Positions 1-5,620 are shown, counted from the first letter of the stretch. The stretch is 6,078 nucleotides of DNA from an uncultured Collinsella sp. (GCA_900552395.1 URZJ01000115.1:1-6078); one strand, 5' to 3'. The notes: generated by a model from the letters alone, not told the origin. Made by a program: numbers and translations.

Positions 1-3
1 CCT

Positions 4-20
4 ATACCCCCATGGGGTGT
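4..20. promoter_or_regulatory. C/G-tract dyad, possible CsoR/CstR-type operator
   Basis: The sequence reads ATACCCC-CAT-GGGGTGT, a dyad with 3-nt spacing and one mismatch in the outer arm (G19 where symmetry asks for A). Operators of the CsoR/CstR/RcnR repressor family are typically C-tracts and G-tracts flanked by TA or AT, so the resemblance is real but the assignment is inference. It lies about 60 bp upstream of the -35 element of the DUF3793 operon, so it may instead control a divergent gene outside the window. Confidence 0.3.
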
Positions 21-82
21 TCCCATCTTACTCCAAACTCGTGTCGGTTCGGTCAATTAGTTTCCCGCTTCAAACTTTTTTG

Positions 83-110
83 TTGACCTGGGCTTACTTT
101 CGTGTATAAG
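83..110 (+). promoter_or_regulatory. Sigma-70-type promoter of the DUF3793-flavodoxin operon
   Basis: The -35 element is TTGACC (83-88) and the -10 element is TATAAG (105-110), with a 16-bp spacer. A T-rich run (75-81) lies just upstream of -35. Transcription should start near 117, giving a leader of roughly 33 nt before the GTG start at 150. This is the best promoter match upstream of the first gene, and nothing else in positions 1-149 competes with it. Confidence 0.7.
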
Positions 111-125
111 TTTTCCTAGGCTAAC
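110..125. promoter_or_regulatory. Imperfect palindrome over the transcription start, possible metal-repressor box
   Basis: The 16-bp dyad has the form GTTnnCCTAGGnnAAC, with perfect outer and central blocks and two unmatched base pairs in each arm. It begins at the last base of the -10 element and covers the predicted +1, the usual place for a repressor operator. Its right side contains TAGGCTAAC, which matches the core of the DtxR/IdeR iron-box consensus, but the left side does not. Assignment to that family is inference, supported only by the flavodoxin downstream. Confidence 0.35.
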
Positions 126-137
126 AACTGAGGACCC

Positions 138-145
138 GAAAGGAG
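138..145 (+). promoter_or_regulatory. Ribosome binding site deciding the GTG start of the DUF3793 gene
   Basis: GAAAGGAG is followed by CATC and then GTG. The spacing of 4 nt is a little short, but there is no better start nearby in frame. Confidence 0.7.
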
Positions 146-149
146 CATC

Positions 150-854
150 GTGACTCGAACCATTGACATCCCAACATACCAAACGGCTGTCGTGCGCAAC
201 TGCTCCCCCACGCTCGCAGGTATCAAGCCGGCTTCGCTCTTCACCTATCCCGGCGTCTACGCCAACCAAAACGGAAAGCCCGGCACCGCCCATATCGAAG
301 AGCGACGCTCTCGCCTGCTCGCCGTCATAGCCCAATGCAACCGCGAGCTCCAGCCACTCGGGATCCATATGAGCGTTTTGGTCTGGCGCCCCTGCGGAGC
401 GCTCATCTATGTGTACCGCCCTGCGGACCTCATGCGATACCTCTCCGACCCTCGCGCCACGACGGCGCTTGCCGCCGAAGGTTACGATGTCCACAACCTA
501 CCCGCATCCCTGGTGCATCTCGCCGCGCGCATCACGCTGGCAAGCAGCAATGCCGCAGAAAGCGCCTATGACGACAGCGTGTGCGCACTCGCGCGAAATA
601 GGCACTGCGATACGGGGTGCACCTGCGAGTTCCCCCACGAAATTGGCTACTTTTTGGGCTACCCCTACGACGATGTCCACGAGTTCATCGTCCAACATGG
701 CGAGAACTACAAGGTCTTTGGGGCTTGGAAGGTCTACACAAATGTCGAGCAAGCGCTTACGACGTTCGACTCCTACCGCGCCTGCACGCAACACTTCACC
801 TATGTCTATCAGCAGGGCTACAGCCTGGCACAACTTGCCCAGGCGACCCGATAG
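150..854 (+). CDS. DUF3793 family protein
   Basis: A 234-residue cytoplasmic protein of the DUF3793 family, whose biochemical function is unknown. The hallmark C-terminal block is present: FPHEIGYFLGYPYDDVHEFI at residues 161-180, then GENYKVFGAWKVY (184-196) and a closing helix with a Tyr-Arg-Ala-Cys segment. There is no signal peptide or membrane segment. A cysteine cluster (C153, C157, C159) sits just before the FPHEIG motif. The start is GTG at 150, chosen because GAAAGGAG (138-145) lies 4 nt upstream and because the reading frame fits the family; length is normal. It is 46 nt upstream of a flavodoxin gene and surely cotranscribed with it, a pairing I recall from other anaerobes, often near iron-transport genes. 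A redox or metal-related role is inference. An opposite-strand reading frame across 57-494 is a shadow. Confidence 0.88.
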   Translation: MTRTIDIPTYQTAVVRNCSPTLAGIKPASLFTYPGVYANQNGKPGTAHIEERRSRLLAVIAQCNRELQPLGIHMSVLVWRPCGALIYVYRPADLMRYLSDPRATTALAAEGYDVHNLPASLVHLAARITLASSNAAESAYDDSVCALARNRHCDTGCTCEFPHEIGYFLGYPYDDVHEFIVQHGENYKVFGAWKVYTNVEQALTTFDSYRACTQHFTYVYQQGYSLAQLAQATR

Positions 855-900
855 AACGTACAAACCGCGACGCTACGCCGCACAACCGAAAGGACTCAAC

Positions 901-1320
901 ATGAGCAAGATCGCCGTCGTTTACTGGAGCGGCACGGGCAATACCGAGGCCATGGCCAACTTCGTCTCCGAGGGCATGACGTCAGCCGGAGCCGATGCCG
1001 AGGTCATCCCCTGCGCCGACTTCTCCGCCGACAAGGTCGCCAACTACGATGCTTTCGCTTTCGGCTGCCCCGCCATGGGCTCCGAGGAGCTCGAGAATGA
1101 CGAGTTCCAGCCGATGTGGGACGAAGTCAAGGAAGTCCTCGGCGACAAGAAGGTCGTCCTTTTTGGATCCTACTCGTGGGCCGAGGGCGAATGGATGGAC
1201 AACTGGAAGGCAGACGCCGACGAGGCAGGTGTCAACGTCGTCGATTCCGTCATCTGCTACGACGCTCCCGACGATGAGGGCGAGGCGGCCTGCCGCGCCC
1301 TTGGAGCCGAGCTCGCCTAG
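901..1320 (+). CDS. Short-chain flavodoxin
   Basis: A 139-residue FMN-binding electron carrier, cytoplasmic, close in length to the 138-residue clostridial flavodoxins. The phosphate-binding loop SGTGNTEAM is at residues 10-18, after the strand IAVVYW. The second FMN loop is GCPAMGSEELE (55-65), and the third is FGSYSWAEGEWM (88-99), where Trp93 and neighbouring aromatics should flank the isoalloxazine ring. The ATG at 901 is the true start because GAAAGGA lies at 888-894 and the P-loop strand starts immediately after; the frame stays open further upstream, but that part overlaps the DUF3793 gene and is a shadow. It is the second gene of the operon, 46 nt after DUF3793, and ends just before a strong terminator. 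Flavodoxins typically serve as iron-free substitutes for ferredoxin; the specific partner here is unknown. Confidence 0.95.
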   Translation: MSKIAVVYWSGTGNTEAMANFVSEGMTSAGADAEVIPCADFSADKVANYDAFAFGCPAMGSEELENDEFQPMWDEVKEVLGDKKVVLFGSYSWAEGEWMDNWKADADEAGVNVVDSVICYDAPDDEGEAACRALGAELA

Positions 1321-1376
1321 CGGCAATGAGCTCCGCCCATAACGAGCTCTGCACCAAAACACATTCGCATCCCAAC

Positions 1377-1412
1377 AAAAACGGGAGCCGGATCACATCC
1401 GGCTCCCGTTTT
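1377..1412. terminator. Bidirectional intrinsic terminator between convergent operons
   Basis: A perfect 13-bp GC-rich stem (ACGGGAGCCGGAT at 1381-1393 with its complement at 1397-1409, loop CAC) is flanked by an A-run on the left (1377-1380) and a T-run on the right (1410-1412). On the plus strand it ends the flavodoxin transcript, 57 nt after the stop. On the minus strand the left A-run becomes TTTTT and ends the ABC-transporter transcript, 25 nt after its stop. The rest of the 1321-1437 gap holds two GAGCTC hexamers and nothing else I can name. Confidence 0.93.
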
Positions 1413-1437
1413 CTGTTATGTCAGTCATATAAAGCGG

Positions 1438-2157
1438 CTACGAGATATTTCCCAAGAACGCCTTGGTGCGCTCGCTCTTGGGGTGGTCGAAGACCTCGCT
1501 CGGCGTACCCTCTTCCACGATAACGCCGCCGTCCATAAAGACGACGCGGTCGGCGACGTCGCGGGCAAAGCCCATCTCATGCGTCACGACGATCATGGTC
1601 ATACCGTCACGTGCAAGATCGCGCATAACGCCAAGAACGTCGCGAACCAGCTCGGGGTCGAGCGCCGACGTGGCCTCGTCAAAGAGCATGACGTGAGGGT
1701 TCATCGACAGGGCGCGGGCGATGGCAACGCGCTGCTGCTGGCCACCCGAGAGCTGGCTCGGCATAAAGTCGATGCGCTCGGCAAGACCGACCTTGGTCAG
1801 CTCCTCGATAGCGATTTTCTCGGCCTCTTCCTTGCTGCGCTTGAGTACCTTTTGCTGTGCGAGCATGACGTTCTTTTTGACTGACAGGTGCGGGAACAAA
1901 TTGAACTGCTGGAACACCATACCCAGATGCGTACGTACCTTGTTAAGGTCGACGCCCTTGGCGCAAACGTCCACGCCCTCAACGACGATCGAGCCGCTCG
2001 TGGGATGCTCCAGACGATTGATGCAGCGAAGCACCGTCGACTTGCCCGAGTCCGAAGGACCCAGATCGATATCGCGCAGGACCACGTTATCGCCGAAGGC
2101 CTTCTGGAGGTTCTTGATGCTGACGACGACCTCGTTCGAGTTATTGGTTTCGCTCAT
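1438..2157 (-). CDS. Polar amino-acid ABC transporter ATPase with gap before Walker A
   Basis: A 239-residue GlnQ/HisP-type nucleotide-binding subunit that would power amino-acid import at the inner face of the membrane. Visible motifs: A-loop Phe21, Walker A GPSDSGKST (33-41), Q-loop VFQQFNLFPH (81-90), signature LSGGQQQR (136-143), Walker B VMLFDE (156-161), D-loop SALD (164-167) and H-loop His193. The odd part is directly before Walker A. Against E. coli GlnQ, about 11 residues between IDL and GPS are missing, which removes the beta-strand GEVVVII that leads into the P-loop, and the usual GPSGSGKST has Asp at position 36. The reading frame is kept. The protein may be inactive, or the gap may be a sequence or assembly fault. 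The ATG has an ideal ribosome binding site, TAAGGAGGT (2164-2172), whose TAA is the permease stop codon. It is the last gene of the operon. Confidence 0.9.
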   Translation of the reverse strand: MSETNNSNEVVVSIKNLQKAFGDNVVLRDIDLGPSDSGKSTVLRCINRLEHPTSGSIVVEGVDVCAKGVDLNKVRTHLGMVFQQFNLFPHLSVKKNVMLAQQKVLKRSKEEAEKIAIEELTKVGLAERIDFMPSQLSGGQQQRVAIARALSMNPHVMLFDEATSALDPELVRDVLGVMRDLARDGMTMIVVTHEMGFARDVADRVVFMDGGVIVEEGTPSEVFDHPKSERTKAFLGNIS

Positions 2158-2163
2158 GATAGG

Positions 2164-2172
2164 ACCTCCTTA
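2164..2172 (-). promoter_or_regulatory. Strong ribosome binding site of the ATPase gene overlapping the permease stop
   Basis: TAAGGAGGT lies 6 nt upstream of the ATPase ATG and is a near-perfect anti-16S match. Its first three bases are the permease stop codon, so the two genes are tightly coupled, with only 12 nt between coding regions. Confidence 0.88.
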
Positions 2173-3531
2173 CAGACCGGCGATGTGGTCGGCGGGCGTC
2201 GCGACGACCTGTCCAGCGCTCTTGGCGGGACGCTTCTTCTTGGTTTCGGCCGTCCCCAGAAGCCTCGCCTCAAGACCGCTCACCAAGCGAGCAAGCGGCA
2301 GGGTGATGACCAGGTAGAACAGCGCGGCAACCACATACGGCGTAATGGAACCCGTCGTGGCCACGATGGTACGGGCGTTCATGACGATCTCGACCACGCC
2401 CACGGCCGCGAGCAGCGACGTATCCTTGTAAAGCAGGATGAACTCACTGGTCAGCGTAGGCAGGACATTGCGGAACGTCTGCGGAATCATAACGTAGAGC
2501 AGCGTCTGGAAGGCGTTCATGCCCAGCGAGCGCGCGGCCTCGTTCTGGCCCTTGGGGATCGACTGAATACCGGCGCGGAAGATCTCGCACAGGTAGGCGG
2601 ACGAGTTCATGGCCATGACGATGACGCCCAGCACATAGTCGTCAACCTTGACGCCGGCCAGCGGCAGACCGAAGAACGCGATGTAGATCTGCAGGAACGC
2701 CGGCGTACCGCGGATGATATTCACATAGATGCCGGCAAGGCAACGCAGGATGCGCGACTTGGAGATGCGCATGAGCGACAAGGCAAAGCCAAAGGGAATT
2801 GCCAGCGGAAACGCCACGAGCACGATCGAGAGCGACATGAGGAAGCCTCTGAAGACGATCGGCAGGCTCTGGACCAAAATGACCGGGTTCAGGAACAGGC
2901 GAAGGAACATGTTGGAATTCCATGCCTCGACCCACGGCTGCTCCTTAAGGTCGGCCAGGAAGTTATCGAATGCCGTCACGCCCTTAATCTCGACGGAAGG
3001 AATCTTAGAAATCTTCTTGGTCGAACCGTCGGCGAGCGTATAGGTGCCGCTGAAGGCCTCATCGCCGCCCTCGACGGGAAACGTCACGCCGTAAACCTCG
3101 ACACGGAAAAAGCCTCCGGCAGGCGCCGTCTCGCCAAAGTCGATCTTGAGCGTCTGGCCGTCAGCCTTGCACGTGGGCTTCATGGGCGTACGATCCATGA
3201 GGTCCTCGCCCGAGAGCATCGTCAATCGCGTGTCATCGGTACCAAACGTCGTGCCGTCGACAAACGTCAGCGAAAGACCGCTCAGCTCCTCGTCGGCATC
3301 GGCCTGAACTTCCCAGGTAATGCGCGTCTCGGTGCCGCCGACCACAGCGCTGCCCGAACCGGTGTTGGGTCGGGCAGTAATCTTTGCGGTCTCAAGCGCC
3401 TGGGCGGTCGGGGGCGCATATGCCCCCGCGCACACCAGCGCGAGCGCCACGGCCATGACGCAGGATAGCTTTTGGAGCAAGGCGGGCAGTGAAAAACGCT
3501 GCTCCGTGGCCCCTTTGTTCAGTCGAGACAA
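2170..3531 (-). CDS. Amino-acid ABC transporter permease with N-terminal extracellular domain
   Basis: A 453-residue membrane protein of the polar amino-acid (HisM/GlnP-type) permease family, about twice the usual 215-240 residues. From the N-terminus: a basic start, a hydrophobic stretch (residues 22-40) with a likely signal-peptidase site after AQA (43-45), a beta-rich extracellular region (about 46-200) with no membrane segment, then the permease domain (about 215-425). The permease domain has hydrophobic segments near 225-252, 276-294, 298-316, 370-386 and 396-416. The EAA loop EAARSLGMNAFQ (331-342), followed by IPQ, contacts the ATPase. A Lys/Arg-rich tail ends it. I chose the TTG at 3529-3531 because ATAGGAGCC lies 5 nt upstream and the signal peptide then begins properly; the frame is open to 3639, but that part runs through two hairpins. 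The extra domain resembles no binding protein I recognise. Confidence 0.85.
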   Translation of the reverse strand: MSRLNKGATEQRFSLPALLQKLSCVMAVALALVCAGAYAPPTAQALETAKITARPNTGSGSAVVGGTETRITWEVQADADEELSGLSLTFVDGTTFGTDDTRLTMLSGEDLMDRTPMKPTCKADGQTLKIDFGETAPAGGFFRVEVYGVTFPVEGGDEAFSGTYTLADGSTKKISKIPSVEIKGVTAFDNFLADLKEQPWVEAWNSNMFLRLFLNPVILVQSLPIVFRGFLMSLSIVLVAFPLAIPFGFALSLMRISKSRILRCLAGIYVNIIRGTPAFLQIYIAFFGLPLAGVKVDDYVLGVIVMAMNSSAYLCEIFRAGIQSIPKGQNEAARSLGMNAFQTLLYVMIPQTFRNVLPTLTSEFILLYKDTSLLAAVGVVEIVMNARTIVATTGSITPYVVAALFYLVITLPLARLVSGLEARLLGTAETKKKRPAKSAGQVVATPADHIAGL

Positions 3532-3534
3532 GGT

Positions 3535-3543
3535 GGCTCCTAT
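3535..3543 (-). promoter_or_regulatory. Ribosome binding site that fixes a TTG start for the permease
   Basis: ATAGGAGCC precedes ACC and then TTG, giving the AGGAG core a 5-nt spacing. No ATG or GTG with a comparable site exists nearby. The next in-frame ATG (permease residue 26) lies inside the signal peptide and has no ribosome binding site. Confidence 0.72.
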
Positions 3544-3566
3544 CGTAGAAGTTGCCGACAAAACGA

Positions 3567-3585
3567 GACGGAAACGCTCTCCGTC
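3567..3585 (-). other. Second hairpin in the permease leader
   Basis: On the minus strand GACGGA and TCCGTC form a 6-bp stem around the loop GAGCGTT, followed by TCGTTTTG. It shares the strings CGGAGAG and TTTCCGT with the hairpin at 3600-3626, so the arms of the two could pair with each other. It ends 23 nt before the permease ribosome binding site. Confidence 0.45.
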
Positions 3586-3599
3586 AAGAGAGGCGCAAA

Positions 3600-3626
3600 G
3601 GCCCTCTCCGCAAAACGGAAAGGGCC
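3600..3626 (-). terminator. Intercistronic hairpin after the binding-protein gene (attenuating or stabilising)
   Basis: On the minus strand GGCCCTTTCCG pairs with CGGAGAGGGCC around the loop TTTTG, an 11-bp stem with one mismatch, starting 21 nt after the binding-protein stop. Only a short TTTGCG follows, so full termination is unlikely. In binding-protein-dependent importers such hairpins commonly protect the upstream message or cut readthrough, so that the binding protein is made in excess over the permease. Confidence 0.6.
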
Positions 3627-3647
3627 CGCGCGCAATCAAGCATTAAT

Positions 3648-4508
3648 TTACTTGATGTTGTACTTAGCCATGAGGGCGTCAACGGTACCGTCGTCGGTCA
3701 GGTCCTTGATGGCCTGGTTGATGTCGTCCTTGAGCTTGGTGTTGCCCTGGTTGATGGCGATGGCGTACTCCTCGCCGGTGCTGACCTGCTTGATGGTCTG
3801 GCAGGTGTTGAACTGCTCGGCGGTCAGCTGGCTGGCAACGGAGCGGTTGGTGACTACGGCATCGCCCTTATCGGACTGCAGGGCGCTGAAGCACTCGGTG
3901 GCGTCCTTGTAGGGAACGATCTTAGCCTTGGGGAAGTTTTCCTGAGCAAAGGCCTCGGCGGTCGATCCAGACTGGACGATGATGGTAGCGTCGGCGTTGT
4001 TGAGCTTCTCGCTGTAGTTGTCGGCCGTGATGTCGGTGTTATCGACCTTGGTCACGATAGCCTGATCGTCCATGTAGTAGGAATCGGAGAAAGTGACTTC
4101 CTTCTCACGCTCGGGCGTGTCGGTGATAGCCGCGATGGAAACGTCATACTTGGCGCCCGAAGCGACACCCGGAACCAGCGTGTCAAAGTCATTGTTGACG
4201 TACTCGACATCCAGGCCCAGCTTGTCGCCGATAGCCTTGATAAGCTCAAGGTCAAAGCCCTGATAATCGCCGTTGTCGTCCTTGTACTCAAACGGAGCGT
4301 ACTCGGCAGAGGTGCCGACGGTCAGCGTACCGTCCTTGACGAGCGCGTACTCCTTGGAGCCGTCGACCTTCTCGACCTTAGCGTCGTCAGAGCTGCTGGA
4401 ACCGGCATCAGAACCAGAGGTGGCGTTGGACGAGCCGCAGCCCGTCAGTGCGAGGGCGAGTGCCATGGCGCCCGTGGCGGCAAATGCGCCAAGCTTCTTC
4501 AGCTTCAT
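3648..4508 (-). CDS. Amino-acid ABC transporter substrate-binding lipoprotein
   Basis: A 286-residue extracytoplasmic binding protein of family 3 (SBP_bac_3), which captures a polar amino acid and hands it to the permease. A lipoprotein signal peptide ends in the lipobox LTGC with Cys24 as the anchor, followed by a Ser/Gly/Asp-rich linker (25-50). The binding fold starts at GTLTVGTSAEYAPFEY (60-75). The ligand-carboxylate Arg is R134 in DTPER, and FSDSYY (140-145) is the usual family motif. At the position of the conserved Asp that holds the ligand alpha-amino group, this protein has Asn221 (DAVVTN). Two cysteines (C206, C236) remain in the mature domain. I chose the ATG at 4506-4508 because GGAAGGAG lies 7 nt upstream and the lipoprotein signal begins there; an upstream extension to 4637 crosses the promoter. 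Substrate cannot be called from sequence alone. Confidence 0.93.
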   Translation of the reverse strand: MKLKKLGAFAATGAMALALALTGCGSSNATSGSDAGSSSSDDAKVEKVDGSKEYALVKDGTLTVGTSAEYAPFEYKDDNGDYQGFDLELIKAIGDKLGLDVEYVNNDFDTLVPGVASGAKYDVSIAAITDTPEREKEVTFSDSYYMDDQAIVTKVDNTDITADNYSEKLNNADATIIVQSGSTAEAFAQENFPKAKIVPYKDATECFSALQSDKGDAVVTNRSVASQLTAEQFNTCQTIKQVSTGEEYAIAINQGNTKLKDDINQAIKDLTDDGTVDALMAKYNIK

Positions 4509-4565
4509 AATCAGTCTCCTTCCGGTGACCCCGTTTGATTCAGAGGTCTGCAAAAACTGTTGGAT

Positions 4566-4594
4566 ATTATGCGCCCGTTTGGAAGAATCCGCAA
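4566..4594 (-). promoter_or_regulatory. Sigma-70-type promoter of the ABC-transporter operon
   Basis: On the minus strand TTGCGG (4589-4594) and CATAAT (4566-4571) are spaced by 17 bp, with T-rich sequence upstream. Transcription should start near 4559, leaving a leader of about 50 nt. A small palindrome, CAGACCTCTG (4541-4550), lies at about +10 to +19, where an operator could sit, but I cannot name a regulator. Confidence 0.72.
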
Positions 4595-4655
4595 TTAGAA
4601 AACTGATTGAAACAAACCCATAACGTGAATGGAACACTCCACTTTATGACAGTCA

Positions 4656-5522
4656 TTACTGCTGCAATGACCTTAACAGTTTGATTTCAGCCGCATAACC
4701 TGCAAGTTCGTTCGGTGTCTCCAAAATGAATGGCAATGCGCGCAAGCGGCCATTCGATACAATATTCTGCATAACCTGCATACCGCCGCCAAACTCCTCG
4801 CTGCCAAGGTAGCCCTTGCCGATGCACTCGTGACGATCTTTATGGGCACCACTGGGGTTCTTCGAATCGTTGATGTGTACGGCACGCAAGCGGTCGATAC
4901 CCACCACGCGGTCGAACTCGTCGAGTACGCCGTCCAGATCATGGATGATGTCGTAGCCGGCATCGCTCACATGGCAGGTGTCCAGACACACGCCCAGCTT
5001 GTCCGATAGCTCTGGACGCCTGGCGGCAGCACCCTCGATAATGCGCGCCAGCTCTTCAAAGCTACGGCCCACCTCGGTACCCTTTCCCGCCATGGTCTCG
5101 AGCAGCACCGTCGTCTGCTGGCCCTCAAACATCACCTGGCACAGGGCGTCGACGATCATCTGAATGCCGGCGTCGGAGCCCTGCCCCACATGCGCGCCGG
5201 GGTGGAAGTTGTAGTAGTTGCCGGGCAGTGCTTCCAGACGCTGCAAGTCCTCGGCCATTGCCTCCAAGGCGAACTCGCGCGCCCGCTCTTTAGCCGAACA
5301 GGGGTTATAGGTATACGGAGCATGAGCCACAAGCGGGCCAAAATCGTTTTGCTCCATAAGCTCGCGCAGGGCCGGCACATCATCCATATCAAGGTCTTTC
5401 GCCTTGCCGCCGCGCGGGTTGCGCGTGAAGAACGCAAAGGTATTGGCGCCAATGGACAGCGCCGTCTCCCCCATCGCCCGATAGCCCTTCGTCGTCGAAA
5501 GATGACACCCAATCGTTAGCAT
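4656..5522 (-). CDS. nfo: Endonuclease IV (deoxyribonuclease IV)
   Basis: A 288-residue cytoplasmic DNA-repair enzyme that cuts the backbone 5' to abasic sites and cleans blocked 3' ends in base-excision repair. It is an AP endonuclease 2-type TIM barrel with three zinc ions. All nine metal ligands known from E. coli Nfo can be matched: His67 (VAHAPY), His107 (NFHPG), Glu142 (LLETMAGKG), Asp181 and His184 (CLDTCH), His216 (VHINDSK), Asp229 and His231 (HKDRHE) and Glu268 (ILETP). Length is normal (E. coli 285). The ATG at 5520-5522 follows GAGGGGGAG with 6-nt spacing. No clear terminator follows, so some readthrough into the transporter operon 147 nt downstream is possible. Its leader holds a large inverted repeat. 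The enzyme looks fully intact. Confidence 0.97.
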   Translation of the reverse strand: MLTIGCHLSTTKGYRAMGETALSIGANTFAFFTRNPRGGKAKDLDMDDVPALRELMEQNDFGPLVAHAPYTYNPCSAKERAREFALEAMAEDLQRLEALPGNYYNFHPGAHVGQGSDAGIQMIVDALCQVMFEGQQTTVLLETMAGKGTEVGRSFEELARIIEGAAARRPELSDKLGVCLDTCHVSDAGYDIIHDLDGVLDEFDRVVGIDRLRAVHINDSKNPSGAHKDRHECIGKGYLGSEEFGGGMQVMQNIVSNGRLRALPFILETPNELAGYAAEIKLLRSLQQ

Positions 5523-5542
5523 CTCCAGCTCCCCCTCATCAG

Positions 5543-5605
5543 TTGCGGTGAAATAGTTCCTGTCGATGCCCTATTCTGCCGCAGACAGAAACTATTCCAC
5601 CGCAA
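5543..5605. repeat. Long inverted repeat, 22-nt arms with 19-nt loop, upstream of nfo
   Basis: The left arm (5543-5564) begins TTGCGGTGAAATAGTT and the right arm (5584-5605) is its reverse complement with two mismatches, both transitions, so that one strand can form G-U pairs at those places. The loop is 5565-5583. It fills most of the 98-bp gap between the COG1453 gene and nfo and would be transcribed as a stable hairpin in the nfo leader. There is no T-run after it in the direction of transcription, so it is not a classic terminator. It could be a dispersed palindromic repeat (REP- or MITE-like); only a genome search can tell. Confidence 0.85.
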
Positions 5606-5620
5606 GATATAAAAGGGGCA

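Noticed and set aside
57..494. 145-codon open frame on the minus strand
   Set aside because: It overlaps the DUF3793 coding region and its promoter and shows no recognisable domain.
409..900. Upstream extension of the flavodoxin frame
   Set aside because: It overlaps the DUF3793 gene in another frame and has no flavodoxin-like sequence. The P-loop begins right after the ATG at 901, which has its own ribosome binding site.
1888..3468. 526-codon open frame on the plus strand
   Set aside because: It lies wholly opposite the ATPase and permease genes, whose families are certain. Its protein is rich in Arg, Asp and His without motifs, typical of an antisense frame in GC-rich coding DNA.
3635..3656. 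Inverted repeat ATCAAG/CTTGAT around the binding-protein stop codon
   Set aside because: Only six AT-rich pairs with a 10-nt loop; likely incidental beside the stronger hairpin at 3600-3626.
3552..4538. 328-codon open frame on the plus strand
   Set aside because: Antisense to the binding-protein gene, with Val/Leu/Gly-rich low-complexity translation and no ribosome binding site or family motif.
4509..4637. Longer form of the binding protein
   Set aside because: The extension would translate through the promoter and leader and would bury the lipoprotein signal peptide behind 43 residues.
4621..4655. Terminator after nfo
   Set aside because: Only a weak GTGGA/TCCA pairing with a bulge and no T-run; I could not support an intrinsic terminator.
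4646..4656. Palindrome ATGAC-A-GTCAT at the end of nfo
   Set aside because: A perfect 11-bp palindrome, but more than 50 bp upstream of the transporter -35 element and short enough to arise by chance. No regulator can be named.
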